Assembly: GCA_028564675.1 (NCBI GenBank)
Contig: JAOVVO010000003.1
Span: 372,001-436,000, forward strand
Origin: Onchocerca lupi
Lineage: Eukaryota > Nematoda > Chromadorea > Rhabditida > Onchocercidae
Reading direction: 5' to 3'
Length of the DNA stretch: 64,000 bases
Made by a program: the position numbers and the translations under genes. This document shows, one piece after another, positions 18,579-28,031 of this stretch (position 1 is its first letter; each line of letters begins with the position of its first letter). The notes under the pieces are model-generated. The model ran no database searches, was not told where the DNA came from, and was given only the letters and a program-made list of their open reading frames with translations.

Positions 18579-19529
18579 TTACGAAGCTAAAGATTTCATC
18601 AGTTTTTTTACTGCATTCACAGATTTATTGAACATTTCTTGTTCATTACTATTCATCTTAACTTCTAAGATTTTTTCGATCCCATTTTTTCCAATAATTA
18701 TAGGAACACCAACGAATAAGCCTTTTACACCATATTCACCATTAAGATAGGCAGCACATGGTAATATGCGTCTTCTATCCTTTAGATATGATTCTAGCAT
18801 GCATATGACTGAAGATGCAGCAGAGTAATATGCGGATCCAGACTTAAGTAAATCGACTATTTCTTTGCCGCCATTGCGAGTACGTTTAACTATTTCATCA
18901 ACTTTTCCCCGTGTAATGAGGCCCATATCGATGATTTGGGTAAGAGGAATACCAGCAACTGAAGCGCAATTGATTAGAGGTACCATAGTATCACCATGTC
19001 CTCCAAGCACAAAAGCAGATACATCCTCAATGGAAATATCTAGTTCTCTTGCAAGAAAATAACAAAAACGGGCAGAATCAAGCACTCCTGCCATTCCAAC
19101 AATCATATTAGTTGAAAGGCATGAATACTTGTGCACCACTGAAACCATGGCATCCAAAGGGTTAGTAACCACTATTACAAATGCATTTGGAGAATATTTT
19201 TTAATGTTTTCACCAGCCTCTTTCATTACTTTAGCGTTAGGTTGGAGAAGATCATCTCTATTCATTCCAGGTTTTCTTGTAACACCAGCAGTTATTATAA
19301 TCACGTCGGAGTTTTTTATATCTTCGTATCTATTTGTACCGATAATGCTGACGTTAAGCCTATCAATAGGAGATGACTCTGCAATATCTAGCGCTTTACC
19401 TTGTGGTACTCCATCACTAATATCAAATAGAACAACATTGCCAAGCTCTCTGAGTGCAATTATATGAGCAAGAGTTCCCCCAATGTTCCCTGCACCGATC
19501 AGAGATATTTTTTTTCTTTGTGCTGTCAT
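18579..19529 (-). CDS. mdh: Malate dehydrogenase
   Basis: 316 residues. The NAD-binding glycine motif is IGAGNIGG (11-18), the substrate loop carries RKPGMNRDDLL, and the catalytic histidine lies in LGGHGDTMVPL. It oxidises malate to oxaloacetate in the TCA cycle, feeding NADH to complex I. It is the last gene of the unknown-HIT-nuoA-nuoB-nuoC-mdh operon, with a 3-base gap after nuoC. Confidence 0.95.
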   Translation of the reverse strand: MTAQRKKISLIGAGNIGGTLAHIIALRELGNVVLFDISDGVPQGKALDIAESSPIDRLNVSIIGTNRYEDIKNSDVIIITAGVTRKPGMNRDDLLQPNAKVMKEAGENIKKYSPNAFVIVVTNPLDAMVSVVHKYSCLSTNMIVGMAGVLDSARFCYFLARELDISIEDVSAFVLGGHGDTMVPLINCASVAGIPLTQIIDMGLITRGKVDEIVKRTRNGGKEIVDLLKSGSAYYSAASSVICMLESYLKDRRRILPCAAYLNGEYGVKGLFVGVPIIIGKNGIEKILEVKMNSNEQEMFNKSVNAVKKLMKSLAS

Positions 19530-19532
19530 TTT

Positions 19533-20105
19533 CTACTCTTTTGTATCTGTTTTTCCGGCTTTGCCTTCCCAAGGAGATAGGCTATTAAGTATACGAAAAT
19601 CTTGCGGTAAATCTATAGGATTATATACAACTTTTTTTGCTTCTATGTCATACTTCACTTCTTCGTAACCAGTAAGAGGAAAATCTTTTAACATAGGGTG
19701 CCCTTTAAATCCATAATCAGTTAGAATCCTACGTAAATCAGGATGATCAGAGAATTCTACTCCATACATATCAAACACTTCACGCTCAAACCAAGAAGCT
19801 GTGCTGAATATCTTCGCTATACTTGGAGGAGTATCATTCTCATCTAACTGAAGTTTTATATGTAACCTGATATTATGTACGACACTAAGTAAGTTATATA
19901 TTAATTCAAAACGCTTTTCTCTATCTGGATAGTCGACTCCAAAAATATCAACTAATAATTCAAACCTACATTTTTCATCATCACGCAAGAAAAGTAAGTG
20001 ATTCTTAATATCGTTTAAGGCTGAATATATTATAATAGTACCATCATCTTGTTGAATACATTCACATTTGGTTTTTTTTTGTATGTATTTTGCAGTTTTA
20101 TTCAT
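19533..20105 (-). CDS. nuoC: NADH-quinone oxidoreductase subunit C
   Basis: 190 residues, a stand-alone 30 kDa subunit (not fused to NuoD). The family signature SWFEREVFDMYGVEFSDHPD is followed by RRILTDYGFKGHPMLKDFPL and the C-terminal YEEVKYD. It belongs to the peripheral arm of complex I. It follows nuoB after 1 base and precedes mdh after 3 bases. Confidence 0.96.
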   Translation of the reverse strand: MNKTAKYIQKKTKCECIQQDDGTIIIYSALNDIKNHLLFLRDDEKCRFELLVDIFGVDYPDREKRFELIYNLLSVVHNIRLHIKLQLDENDTPPSIAKIFSTASWFEREVFDMYGVEFSDHPDLRRILTDYGFKGHPMLKDFPLTGYEEVKYDIEAKKVVYNPIDLPQDFRILNSLSPWEGKAGKTDTKE

Positions 20106-20106
20106 T

Positions 20107-20613
20107 CTATGTATTTTGAGTTCGTTTTATTTTATTTTGTAGGCGTAGCATTCCATATAACAGCGCCTCAGCGGTTGGTGGGCATCCAGGAACGTATATA
20201 TCAACTGGCACAATTTTATCACAACCACGAACTACTGAATAAGAGTAGTGATAATACCCACCACCATTTGCACAACTTCCCATAGAAACAACGTATTTTG
20301 GATCTGCCATTTGATCATATACCTTACGCAATGCTGCTGCCATTTTATTGGTTAATGTTCCAGCAACAATCATAACGTCCGCTTGTCTTGGACTTGCACG
20401 AAACATTATGCCGTATCTATCAAGATCGTAACGGCTAGATGCAGTGTGCATCATCTCCACTGCACAGCATGCAAGACCAAATGTCATTGGCCATAATGAA
20501 CCAGACCTTGCCCAATTAATTACATAGTCTATTAAATTACCAAATTTAGTAGTAAAAAATCCTTCTTTTTTATAAGAACTATAATAGTCATTAGATAAAA
20601 TCTGACTTTTCAT
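20107..20613 (-). CDS. nuoB: NADH-quinone oxidoreductase subunit B
   Basis: 168 residues. The four ligands of the N2 4Fe-4S cluster are visible: C49 and C50 in GLACCAVEMM, C114 in MGSCANGGG and C144 in VPGCPPTAEALLYG. This subunit passes electrons to quinone at the junction of the two arms of complex I. It lies 4 bases after nuoA and 1 base before nuoC. Confidence 0.97.
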   Translation of the reverse strand: MKSQILSNDYYSSYKKEGFFTTKFGNLIDYVINWARSGSLWPMTFGLACCAVEMMHTASSRYDLDRYGIMFRASPRQADVMIVAGTLTNKMAAALRKVYDQMADPKYVVSMGSCANGGGYYHYSYSVVRGCDKIVPVDIYVPGCPPTAEALLYGMLRLQNKIKRTQNT

Positions 20614-20617
20614 AAAC

Positions 20618-20971
20618 TTATTCCCATTCTAATACACCTTTGCACCACTCATAGATAAAGCCTACAGTAAGAATTGAAAGAAATATCATCATAGACCAAA
20701 ATCCACAATAACTTATTTTGGATAAAGAAACAGCCCAAGGAAAAAGAAAAATAACTTCTAAGTCAAATATTATAAATAATATTGAAACTAAGTAAAATTT
20801 GATGTTAAAAATTTTTCTTGTTCTTGATAAAGGATTAAAACCACACTCATATGTAGAAAGCTTTTCACTATTCGGCTTGCTTACGGCAAGAAATATAGGT
20901 AATACACCTAAGGCAAGGGATACTATCATTGACACACAAATAAAAACTACTACAATTAAATATTCACTCAT
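20618..20971 (-). CDS. nuoA: NADH-quinone oxidoreductase subunit A
   Basis: 117 residues with three membrane helices. The conserved loop KLSTYECGFNPL and FYLVSILFIIFDLEVIFLFPW (read in two parts) identify subunit 3/NuoA of complex I. It starts the nuoABC block; the HIT gene ends 27 bases upstream on the same strand. Confidence 0.96.
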   Translation of the reverse strand: MSEYLIVVVFICVSMIVSLALGVLPIFLAVSKPNSEKLSTYECGFNPLSRTRKIFNIKFYLVSILFIIFDLEVIFLFPWAVSLSKISYCGFWSMMIFLSILTVGFIYEWCKGVLEWE

Positions 20972-20998
20972 TTAACAAAACATATAGAAAAAGCAACA

Positions 20999-21367
20999 CT
21001 ATAAATTTACATGCTTCCCTAACCTCTTACCACCTAAAATATGTACATGAAAATGTGGTACAACTTGCTCTCCATTTTCACCGTAGTTAGTAACTAATCT
21101 GTATCCTGTTTTTTCTAAATTATATTTGTATGTTACCTCTCTTACAGTTTTAAAGAATCTCACTATTTCCTCTGTAGAAGCTTTTAGGATGAAGTCATCG
21201 TATGAAATATATTGATTTTTTGGTACAACTAAAATATGAACTGGTGCATCAGGATACTTATCATAAAATGCCAATACACCCTCATCTTCATACACTTTCT
21301 TGCAAGGCAACTCACCCCTTAATATTTGGGCAAAAATATTATTGCTATCATAACCTTTGTTGCTCAT
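20999..21367 (-). CDS. HIT-family protein (histidine triad nucleotide-binding)
   Basis: 122 residues, HINT-like. The N-terminal IFAQILRGELPCKKVYED and the histidine triad HFHVHILGG near the C-terminus are diagnostic. Such proteins hydrolyse adenosine phosphoramidates or related nucleotides; the physiological substrate is unclear. It starts 3 bases after the preceding unknown gene and lies ahead of nuoA, so it is probably part of that operon. Confidence 0.94.
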   Translation of the reverse strand: MSNKGYDSNNIFAQILRGELPCKKVYEDEGVLAFYDKYPDAPVHILVVPKNQYISYDDFILKASTEEIVRFFKTVREVTYKYNLEKTGYRLVTNYGENGEQVVPHFHVHILGGKRLGKHVNL

Positions 21368-21370
21368 ATT

Positions 21371-22291
21371 TTAAGAACGGCTTTTTCCCTCTTTTTCTTT
21401 ATTAAATATAAAAGATGGTTCTCTTACCTTACTAGAAGAAACACCTTCAAGATTCGAAAGATGATTATTTTCAATTCTTTTAATTCCAAATTTTCTTACT
21501 TGTTTCTCGGTATTTTGTAGTAATTTTATAGGAGACATGCCTTTCTTCTTACCATAGGGAAAATTGCTAGGATCAGTGATATTAAAATCTATATTTGCAA
21601 TAACTTCTAATGATTGTCGTGGTAACTTTTCTGTATAGCTTATAGCTTTTGATAACCATTTATTACTTTTTTGATATAATACTTCCCCAATACCATATAG
21701 TAATTTCCTGTCTGTGTGGGTTACAAACTCCCCACCAGCGACTCTTGCCATGCCTTTGAGAGTACGATCAGCTTCACCATAGATTTTATCAATAACAAAC
21801 TGTTTTACTTCCTCTTGGCTCTTTCCCCTGTGTTTAGAATTACTTCTAATATCACTGATAATTTCCTCAACATCGACTATAATTATAATTCTATTGTTTT
21901 CTTTATTTATATGCACGCTTGAATACTTACTATTTAGCTCTTTTATTTTATTTAGCTGTTTTTCAGTTAAACAGGGTATATCTCCAGTCAGAGTCCTTGA
22001 CGCAAGAAAAATTACTAACCCTTTTCCCTGTCTTATTACTTGCACACCAAGGTTCTTACTAGCTTCTGTGGTTCCTATAGGCGAGCTATATTTCTTTTCT
22101 TCTTTAGGTACATTTACACCAGCAGCTTTCTTTAATGAAATTTTAGCATCATGTTGCATTTCATTCATTGAGGCACTTGGCTTCTTAATAGGGTAAATAA
22201 GCACTTTAAGCGGAAGAGCAGACATGTTTTTTATAATTTTTATTACTTTTTTAGCTAATTTGCCTACTTTATTCCAGATTAATTCTACCAT
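21371..22291 (-). CDS. Hypothetical protein, possibly Wolbachia-specific
   Basis: I choose the ATG at 22291 (306 residues) because AGGAG (22301-22297) lies 5 bases upstream; a longer frame from a GTG at 22315 lacks a site. I do not recognise the family. The N-terminal 40 residues are basic and amphipathic or hydrophobic (VKIIKNMSALPLKVLIYPIKK) in two parts, then there is a mixed alpha/beta region with VQVIRQGKGLVIFLASR and NNRIIIIVDVEEI strands and a basic, disordered C-terminus. It is the first gene of the operon leading to HIT and nuoABC-mdh, with a 3-base gap to HIT. Confidence 0.75.
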   Translation of the reverse strand: MVELIWNKVGKLAKKVIKIIKNMSALPLKVLIYPIKKPSASMNEMQHDAKISLKKAAGVNVPKEEKKYSSPIGTTEASKNLGVQVIRQGKGLVIFLASRTLTGDIPCLTEKQLNKIKELNSKYSSVHINKENNRIIIIVDVEEIISDIRSNSKHRGKSQEEVKQFVIDKIYGEADRTLKGMARVAGGEFVTHTDRKLLYGIGEVLYQKSNKWLSKAISYTEKLPRQSLEVIANIDFNITDPSNFPYGKKKGMSPIKLLQNTEKQVRKFGIKRIENNHLSNLEGVSSSKVREPSFIFNKEKEGKSRS

Positions 22292-22478
22292 ATGTACTCC
22301 TAAAGCATTTTTCACAACTAAATGTTATAACACACTTTAATTATAGATAAAAACACTTAAACTCCTATATTTAGAGTAAGATGAAATTATAGAGATTGCA
22401 ATCATTATTTATACATATGCTAAAAGTATTTAGCGTCTTAGCTATTTTTATTGTTTAATTTACTTTTAATGCTAAATT

Positions 22479-23972
22479 ATGTTCAAGTGGAATGCAAACA
22501 ATATTATCGATGCTACTGATGGAAGAGAGGAGGGTAGTTGTAATTGGATACATAGTTCAAATATTTCAACAGACACAAGAAGTATAAAAAAAGGTGATAT
22601 ATTTATTGCTCTCAAGGGAAAAAATTTTGATGGACATGATTTTTTACGTGATGCCTTTTTTAAAGGAGCAACAGTTGCAATAGTAAGCGAGAATAAATAT
22701 AAGAATTTTCCTTTGATTATTGTACAAGATACCTTCAAAGCTTTGCACGACATGGCATCGTATTACGTTAGAAACGTTCTTGCTAATGCTAAGATTGTTG
22801 CAATTACAGGCAGTATTGGGAAAACTACTACAAAGGACATGTTACATATTGTTCTATCGCAATATGGAGTATCTTCTGTAACAGAAGGTAATTTAAACAA
22901 CAGTATAGGATTACCCTTAACAGTTCTAAGAGCTCCAGAAAATTGCCAGTATTTGATTCTTGAAATGGGAATGAATAAAGCTGGTGAAATAAAGGAGTTA
23001 TCGAAGATTAGTAATCCTGATATTGCAGTTATTACTAATGTTGAACCTGCGCATATTGAGAATTTTTCGTCGCTGTTTGATGTTGCTCAAGCAAAATTGG
23101 AAATTCTGCATGGTGTGAAAACTAAAGGTACTTTAGTTTTGAACAAAGATAATAAATACTATGATTACCTTTTATCACATGCTAATAGAGATATAGTAAG
23201 TTTCGGTAAAGATAAAAATGCTACAGTTTGTTTACTAGACATAATAGAAAATAATGAATCTTCTTTTTTTATCCCAACGCCTAGATACTGGAATATAGAA
23301 AGTCCAATCGTAAACGAGCGTATCAGAAGACCATGTAATAAATCAAAGTTGTGTGCTGGAAATCTAGCTGTTCATAGATTAGTTTTAAAAATTAGACTGA
23401 ACAACGATCAAATTATAAACTGTAATTTATGCTTGAGAGGTGAACATTTTGCGTATTCTGCATTGGCTGTTATAGCAGTTGTACAAATCCTTGGACTTGA
23501 TTTATCAAAATTATTACTTGCGCTTGAGAATTTTAGTGTAACCAAAGGTAGAGGCAGTGTTCATAAAGCTAAATATAATGAAAAGTATGTATATTTAATT
23601 GATGATTCCTATAATGCTAGTCCTACTTCAATGAAAGCTGCAATAAGAACTTTAGGTACATATTCTAGTCAAAGGAAAGTGGCACTACTTGGTGATATGC
23701 TAGAACTTGGTAGTGAAAGCGTGATATTTCACAAAAAGTTGCTTGAATCTATTATAGAATATAGCGTGGATAAGGTTTATACGGTTGGCAAATTTATGTT
23801 AGAATTGGATAAGCTTCTACCAAGAAACATAAGAGGTATGCATTTCAATAATTCTAATCAATTGAAAAGTGATTTAGCTAGTATTATTCAGGATAATGAT
23901 GTAATTCTAATTAAAGGTTCGCGGGGAGTAGAAATGAATCTTATAGTACAGGAATTTGTAATAGAATTTTAA
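22479..23972 (+). CDS. murF: UDP-N-acetylmuramoyl-tripeptide--D-Ala-D-Ala ligase
   Basis: 497 residues. The N-terminal domain has SSNISTDTRSIKKGDIFIALKG, read in two parts, the P-loop is ITGSIGKTTTKDM (109-121), the central domain has EMGMNKAGEI and NVEPAHIENF, and the C-terminal domain has DDSYNASPTSMKAAI and LGDMLELG. It completes the muramyl pentapeptide for lipid II. Between residues about 265 and 300 (PTPRYWNIESPIVNERIRRP and following) there is a basic stretch that does not fit the family and may derive from a palindromic repeat. Confidence 0.95.
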   Translation: MFKWNANNIIDATDGREEGSCNWIHSSNISTDTRSIKKGDIFIALKGKNFDGHDFLRDAFFKGATVAIVSENKYKNFPLIIVQDTFKALHDMASYYVRNVLANAKIVAITGSIGKTTTKDMLHIVLSQYGVSSVTEGNLNNSIGLPLTVLRAPENCQYLILEMGMNKAGEIKELSKISNPDIAVITNVEPAHIENFSSLFDVAQAKLEILHGVKTKGTLVLNKDNKYYDYLLSHANRDIVSFGKDKNATVCLLDIIENNESSFFIPTPRYWNIESPIVNERIRRPCNKSKLCAGNLAVHRLVLKIRLNNDQIINCNLCLRGEHFAYSALAVIAVVQILGLDLSKLLLALENFSVTKGRGSVHKAKYNEKYVYLIDDSYNASPTSMKAAIRTLGTYSSQRKVALLGDMLELGSESVIFHKKLLESIIEYSVDKVYTVGKFMLELDKLLPRNIRGMHFNNSNQLKSDLASIIQDNDVILIKGSRGVEMNLIVQEFVIEF

Positions 23973-24452
23973 AAAAAACTGTTGTATTAATTCAAGGTTA
24001 GGTCGTTAGAAGTTTCAATTGTGATGAGACGTATAGTTACTTTCGGTAAAACAAGAGTGGGAAAATATATTATAGGACCTTGGTAGAGCGGTCAGGCATG
24101 TAATAGGAATGTTTTTCCGTATTCAGGGAAAACTGCTTACCTGAAACTGCATGAAAATTTAGGCCAAACATCAACACCTGAAGGCGATTTTTTTTTGACA
24201 AAAAATCAATTTCAGAAAGCATGAAAGAATGTGACGCAGTCACGAACTTAGTGAGTATTATATAAAACAAAAAAGCATGATTTTTTATAAATTTTCCTGC
24301 TATGAGAGTAAAGGATGGTAAGTTTCCATAATAAAAACTAGACTGGAAGATGAAAAAAGCTATAATTTCAGCATTTCTAGAAGCAATAATAACTAAATTA
24401 AGTCTTTAATATTTGGTAAAGAGAATAATTTCTTTAATCAATTTTTGCAAAA
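23973..24452. other. Spacer with hairpin-rich stretch
   Basis: No intact gene. At 24092-24144 nested inverted repeats occur: TCAGG/CCTGA enclosing GTTTTTCC (24111-24118), a 7-base loop and GGGAAAAC (24126-24133). A run of nine T lies at 24188-24196. The opposite strand shows a 66-codon frame (24070-24270) of coding-like composition. Either a small RNA or an eroded gene is possible; I cannot decide. Confidence 0.35.
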
Positions 24453-24676
24453 GCTGAAGTAGTGTATAATGTTGTTAGCCTTAATAAACAAGGTAAAGTT
24501 TATTCTGAATATTATTAATAGAAAATATTTATTATAGTCAATGTATTTTTCCTGATGATGAAGCTGATAGCTTTCTTCCTCTTGGAGAAGAAACCCATTT
24601 CTCTGTTGCCAAAACCTATAATCCGTGGTACAAGTCTTATACTTACTCGGCATTAAGTAGAGGTTATGATAAATAG
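24453..24676 (+). pseudogene. Remnant of an unrecognised gene, C-terminal part
   Basis: Two coding-like pieces in different frames: AEVVYNVVSLNKQGKVYSEYY (24453-24515, read as AEVVYNVVSLNKQGK plus the rest) ends in stops, and a second from about 24539 (IFPDDEADSFLPLGEETHF and on to SALSRGYDK) runs to the TAG at 24674-24676. The style suggests the 3' end of a decayed protein gene. The family is not recognised. Confidence 0.45.
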
Positions 24677-24746
24677 CTCAATTAGAAAGTTAACTGACCA
24701 TTGAAAATAATAAAAAACATTCATTAGAAAGCATTGATGCAAAGAG

Positions 24747-24820
24747 TGCGCCCAGTAGGATTTGAACCTACGACCCACAGCTTAGAAGGCTGTTGCTCTA
24801 TCCAGCTGAGCTATGGGCGC
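24747..24820 (-). tRNA. tRNA-Arg (anticodon TCT)
   Basis: Read on the minus strand the 7-bp acceptor stem GCGCCCA pairs with TGGGCGC, followed by the discriminator A. The D arm (AGCTCAGCTGGATAGAGC), the anticodon arm with loop CTTCTAA and the T arm (GTAGGTTCAAATCCTAC) are all regular. TCT reads AGA and AGG codons, which are favoured in this AT-rich genome. The 3' CCA is not encoded. It stands alone between the remnant at 24.6 kb and rpe. Confidence 0.97.
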
Positions 24821-25000
24821 ATATATAATAAGTAGCTTCTTAACGTGTATGAAGTCAAGGTGTTTTGTGTAAACATGGCGTTTGAATAAGTTTCTAAAAG
24901 ATCTCATCACTGTAATATGTGATATTAGCTTTTTTGGAGTTCATTAATCAAAAACTGGTGACAGAGTTTTAAAAGTAAGTTATTTTTTAGTAAACAGAGC

Positions 25001-25681
25001 ATGGATATCAAAATTGCACCTTCTATACTTTCAGCAGACTTTGCAAAATTAGGAGAAGAGATAAAAAAAATCAACAGCTTAGGTGTAGATTATATCCACA
25101 TAGACGTTATGGATGGAAATTTTGTTCCAAATATTACAATTGGTCCAAGCGTTATTTCTGCAATACGTAAATATACCAGTCTTCTTTTTGACGTGCACCT
25201 GATGATTAGATCTCCGAGTAAACATATTGAAAGCTTTATAAATGCTGGTGCTGATATTATTACTGTACATGCAGAAGCAGAGATACATCTTGAGAAACTG
25301 ATAGGAAAAATAAAGTCATGCAAAAATATAAATGGTAGAAAAAAAACAGTTCAAGTCGGAGTTTCAATCGTTCCTTCAACTTCTCCTAGTGTTCTTGAGT
25401 ACATAATACATGAGCTGGATGTTGTGCTAGTTATGACAGTCAATCCTGGATTTGCTGGACAGAAGTTTATTCATTCACAACTGAGCAAGATATCTACTGT
25501 AAAAAAAATGATACAAGAGCGTGATCTCAAAACGCAAATTTCAGTAGATGGTGGAGTGAGCCTCTTAAATGCAGCTGATATAGTAAAGGCAGGTGCAGAT
25601 ATCTTAGTTGTTGGATCAGCAATATTTAGAACTGAAAATATGAGAAAGACTATAAATGACTTTAAAAACCTGTTATTGTAG
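25001..25681 (+). CDS. rpe: Ribulose-phosphate 3-epimerase
   Basis: 226 residues, a TIM barrel. The signatures IAPSILSADFAKLGEEI, DVMDGNFVPNITIGP, DVHLMI, VMTVNPGFAGQKF and VDGGVS are all intact, including the metal-binding His and Asp residues. It interconverts ribulose-5-phosphate and xylulose-5-phosphate in the non-oxidative pentose phosphate pathway. It converges with pnp. Confidence 0.96.
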   Translation: MDIKIAPSILSADFAKLGEEIKKINSLGVDYIHIDVMDGNFVPNITIGPSVISAIRKYTSLLFDVHLMIRSPSKHIESFINAGADIITVHAEAEIHLEKLIGKIKSCKNINGRKKTVQVGVSIVPSTSPSVLEYIIHELDVVLVMTVNPGFAGQKFIHSQLSKISTVKKMIQERDLKTQISVDGGVSLLNAADIVKAGADILVVGSAIFRTENMRKTINDFKNLLL

Positions 25682-25749
25682 TGTAGTTGCGGAAACTTTT
25701 GCCCAACAGCAAACTAATTACTAATAAGATAACAGAAGGAATTCTATTC

Positions 25750-28017
25750 TTAATAGAACCCAGGTGAAGAGTCATCATTACCGAATTGCGTCCTGTTATT
25801 TCTGTTACCAAATCCAGAACGAGAGCGGATATGTCGTTTACGGTATCCAGGTTTTTTATTAAATGGAGTATTATAATAGCCTCTCTCATTTGAACCATTC
25901 TTTTTATCTTCATTGTAAAGTTCACCTTCAAAAAACTCACCTGTTTCTTGATCAACACGACGTCTTGACAATTTTGGACATCCACCTTTTTCAAAGTCAA
26001 TTACCAATGCTCTGAAAATATCACCGTGTTTAAGTATATCTCCGATAGATTCTATATGTTGATTTGCCACTTCACTTATATGCATTTTACCTTTTCTTCC
26101 ATTGAGAAGTTCAAGCTCTACAATAGACTTATCTATTTTTATAACTTTGGCATCAACTATGGCACCTTGCTCTAGTTCTGTTATTGAGTCAATTAGCATG
26201 TTTTTTGCAATTTTAGCTTCATTGCTACTCATAGCAAACACAGAAACTTTGCCATCATCTCCTATTTCAACTTTTGCATTACTTTTTTCACACACATTTC
26301 GTATATTTTTTCCCTTAGCACCAATAGCTAAAGAAATTTTATCTTTATCTATATAAAATGATGTCATTCTTGGTGCATGACTTTTCACATCATCACTATG
26401 TTCTGAAATCACTGCATTCATTTTTTCCAAGATATGTAACCTTCCAGCTTTTGCTTGTTTTAGAGACTTTTCAATAATTTCAAAGCTTATACCAGAAATT
26501 TTCATATCCATTTGCAGTGCCGTGATTCCTTCACTAGTTCCTGCTACTTTAAAGTCCATGTCACCAAGACAGTCTTCATCACCTAATATATCAGAAAGTA
26601 CTATATACTCATTTCTGTCTTTGATGAGACCCATAGCAATTCCAGCAACTGGAGCCTTTATTGGTACACCTGTATCCATCAAAGCAAGGGAAGTTCCACA
26701 AACTGTTGCCATAGAAGAAGAACCATCTGATTCCATAACTTCGGACACTACTCTTATTGTATAAGGAAATTCAGATTTATCAGGTAAGACAGGATGAATT
26801 GCTTTCCAAGCAAGTTTACCATGACCTATTTCTCTTCTTCCTGGCGCACGTGTAGCGAAGGTTTCTCCAACAGCAAATGAAGGGAAATTGTAATGCAACA
26901 TGAAATGTTCACGCCTATCACCTTCAATATCATCTACAATTTGTTCATCTTGTGTAGTACCAAGAGCAGTAACAACAAGCACCTGAGTATTACCTCTTGT
27001 AAACAACGCAGAGCCATGAGTTCTAGATAAAATATCAACTTCAACTTCTATTTGTCGTATTTCGTCGTGTTTACGACCATCTATTCTTGTTCCTTTCTTT
27101 TTAATTATCTCACGCACTAAAGATCTTTCAAAGCTTTTTATTGCATGCATAACCAGTTTCTCATCTTTTCCAGCTTCCTTTAAAGTACTTAATATATCAC
27201 TTCTTAGCACTTCTAAAATTTGAGCTCGCTCTTGTTTTGCTGTTTGTGAATATGCTTTTTTAAAATCTTCACTGTGTTTTTCGAGATCTTGTGTCATGTC
27301 TGATATATCAACAAAGGTGAACTTTTCGGGTTTACTATCAACTGTGTTAGCAAATTCCTTTATAAGCTTAATAACAGGCTGAAGGTGTTCATGACCAAAT
27401 TTTATTGCGCTTAGAACATTTTCTTCAGAGAGCTCCTTTACTTCTGACTCGACCATTAAAATTGAACGCTCGTCACCAGATAAAAACAGATCTAAGTTGC
27501 TTGTTTTCATCTCTTGGACAGACGGGTTGAGTATATAGTTGTTATTTTCATCACAACCAATCAAAGCTCCAGCTATAATAAAGTGAAAAGGAACACCAGA
27601 AATCGCAAGGGCTGCAACAGTACCAATCAATGCTGGCACCTCAGGAGGGTTAATGGTATCATAAGTTAACAAATTACACACTATACTGATTTCATCATGG
27701 AAACCTTCTGGAAATAGTGGCCTTATACTTCTGTCTACTACTCTTGAAATTAAAGTTTCTCTATCAGATGGCTTACCTTCTCTTTTTAAAAAACCACCTG
27801 GGATTCTACCTATGGCATAGCTTTTTGCGATAAATTGTACGTTTAGAGGTAAAAAATCAACATTTTCTTCTTTTTTTTTGCGCACGACAGTTACTAAAAT
27901 ACAAGTATTGCCATAATTCACAATTACTGAACTATCAGCTTGACGTGCTATTTTTCCTGTTTCCAAAGATAAGGTACGGTTACCCCACTCTATGGACTTT
28001 CTTATAATTTTAAACAT
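25750..28017 (-). CDS. pnp: Polyribonucleotide nucleotidyltransferase (PNPase)
   Basis: 755 residues. Two RNase PH domains (FIAKSYAIGRIPGGFLKREG, and MHYNFPSFAVGE-like LHYNFPSFAVGETF with the active-site segment DILGDEDCLGDMDFKVAGT), then a KH domain with IGAKGKNIRNVCEKS and an S1 domain (GRKGKMHISEVANQHIES). The C-terminal tail is basic and rich in Arg, Gly and Asn (about residues 700-755). PNPase degrades RNA 3' to 5' with phosphate. It is the third gene of truB-rpsO-pnp. Confidence 0.97.
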   Translation of the reverse strand: MFKIIRKSIEWGNRTLSLETGKIARQADSSVIVNYGNTCILVTVVRKKKEENVDFLPLNVQFIAKSYAIGRIPGGFLKREGKPSDRETLISRVVDRSIRPLFPEGFHDEISIVCNLLTYDTINPPEVPALIGTVAALAISGVPFHFIIAGALIGCDENNNYILNPSVQEMKTSNLDLFLSGDERSILMVESEVKELSEENVLSAIKFGHEHLQPVIKLIKEFANTVDSKPEKFTFVDISDMTQDLEKHSEDFKKAYSQTAKQERAQILEVLRSDILSTLKEAGKDEKLVMHAIKSFERSLVREIIKKKGTRIDGRKHDEIRQIEVEVDILSRTHGSALFTRGNTQVLVVTALGTTQDEQIVDDIEGDRREHFMLHYNFPSFAVGETFATRAPGRREIGHGKLAWKAIHPVLPDKSEFPYTIRVVSEVMESDGSSSMATVCGTSLALMDTGVPIKAPVAGIAMGLIKDRNEYIVLSDILGDEDCLGDMDFKVAGTSEGITALQMDMKISGISFEIIEKSLKQAKAGRLHILEKMNAVISEHSDDVKSHAPRMTSFYIDKDKISLAIGAKGKNIRNVCEKSNAKVEIGDDGKVSVFAMSSNEAKIAKNMLIDSITELEQGAIVDAKVIKIDKSIVELELLNGRKGKMHISEVANQHIESIGDILKHGDIFRALVIDFEKGGCPKLSRRRVDQETGEFFEGELYNEDKKNGSNERGYYNTPFNKKPGYRKRHIRSRSGFGNRNNRTQFGNDDSSPGFY

Positions 28018-28031
28018 ACTGAATTCCTCAA

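Noticed and set aside
25662..26000. 112-codon minus frame overlapping pnp
   Set aside because: Out-of-frame shadow of the PNPase C-terminal tail.
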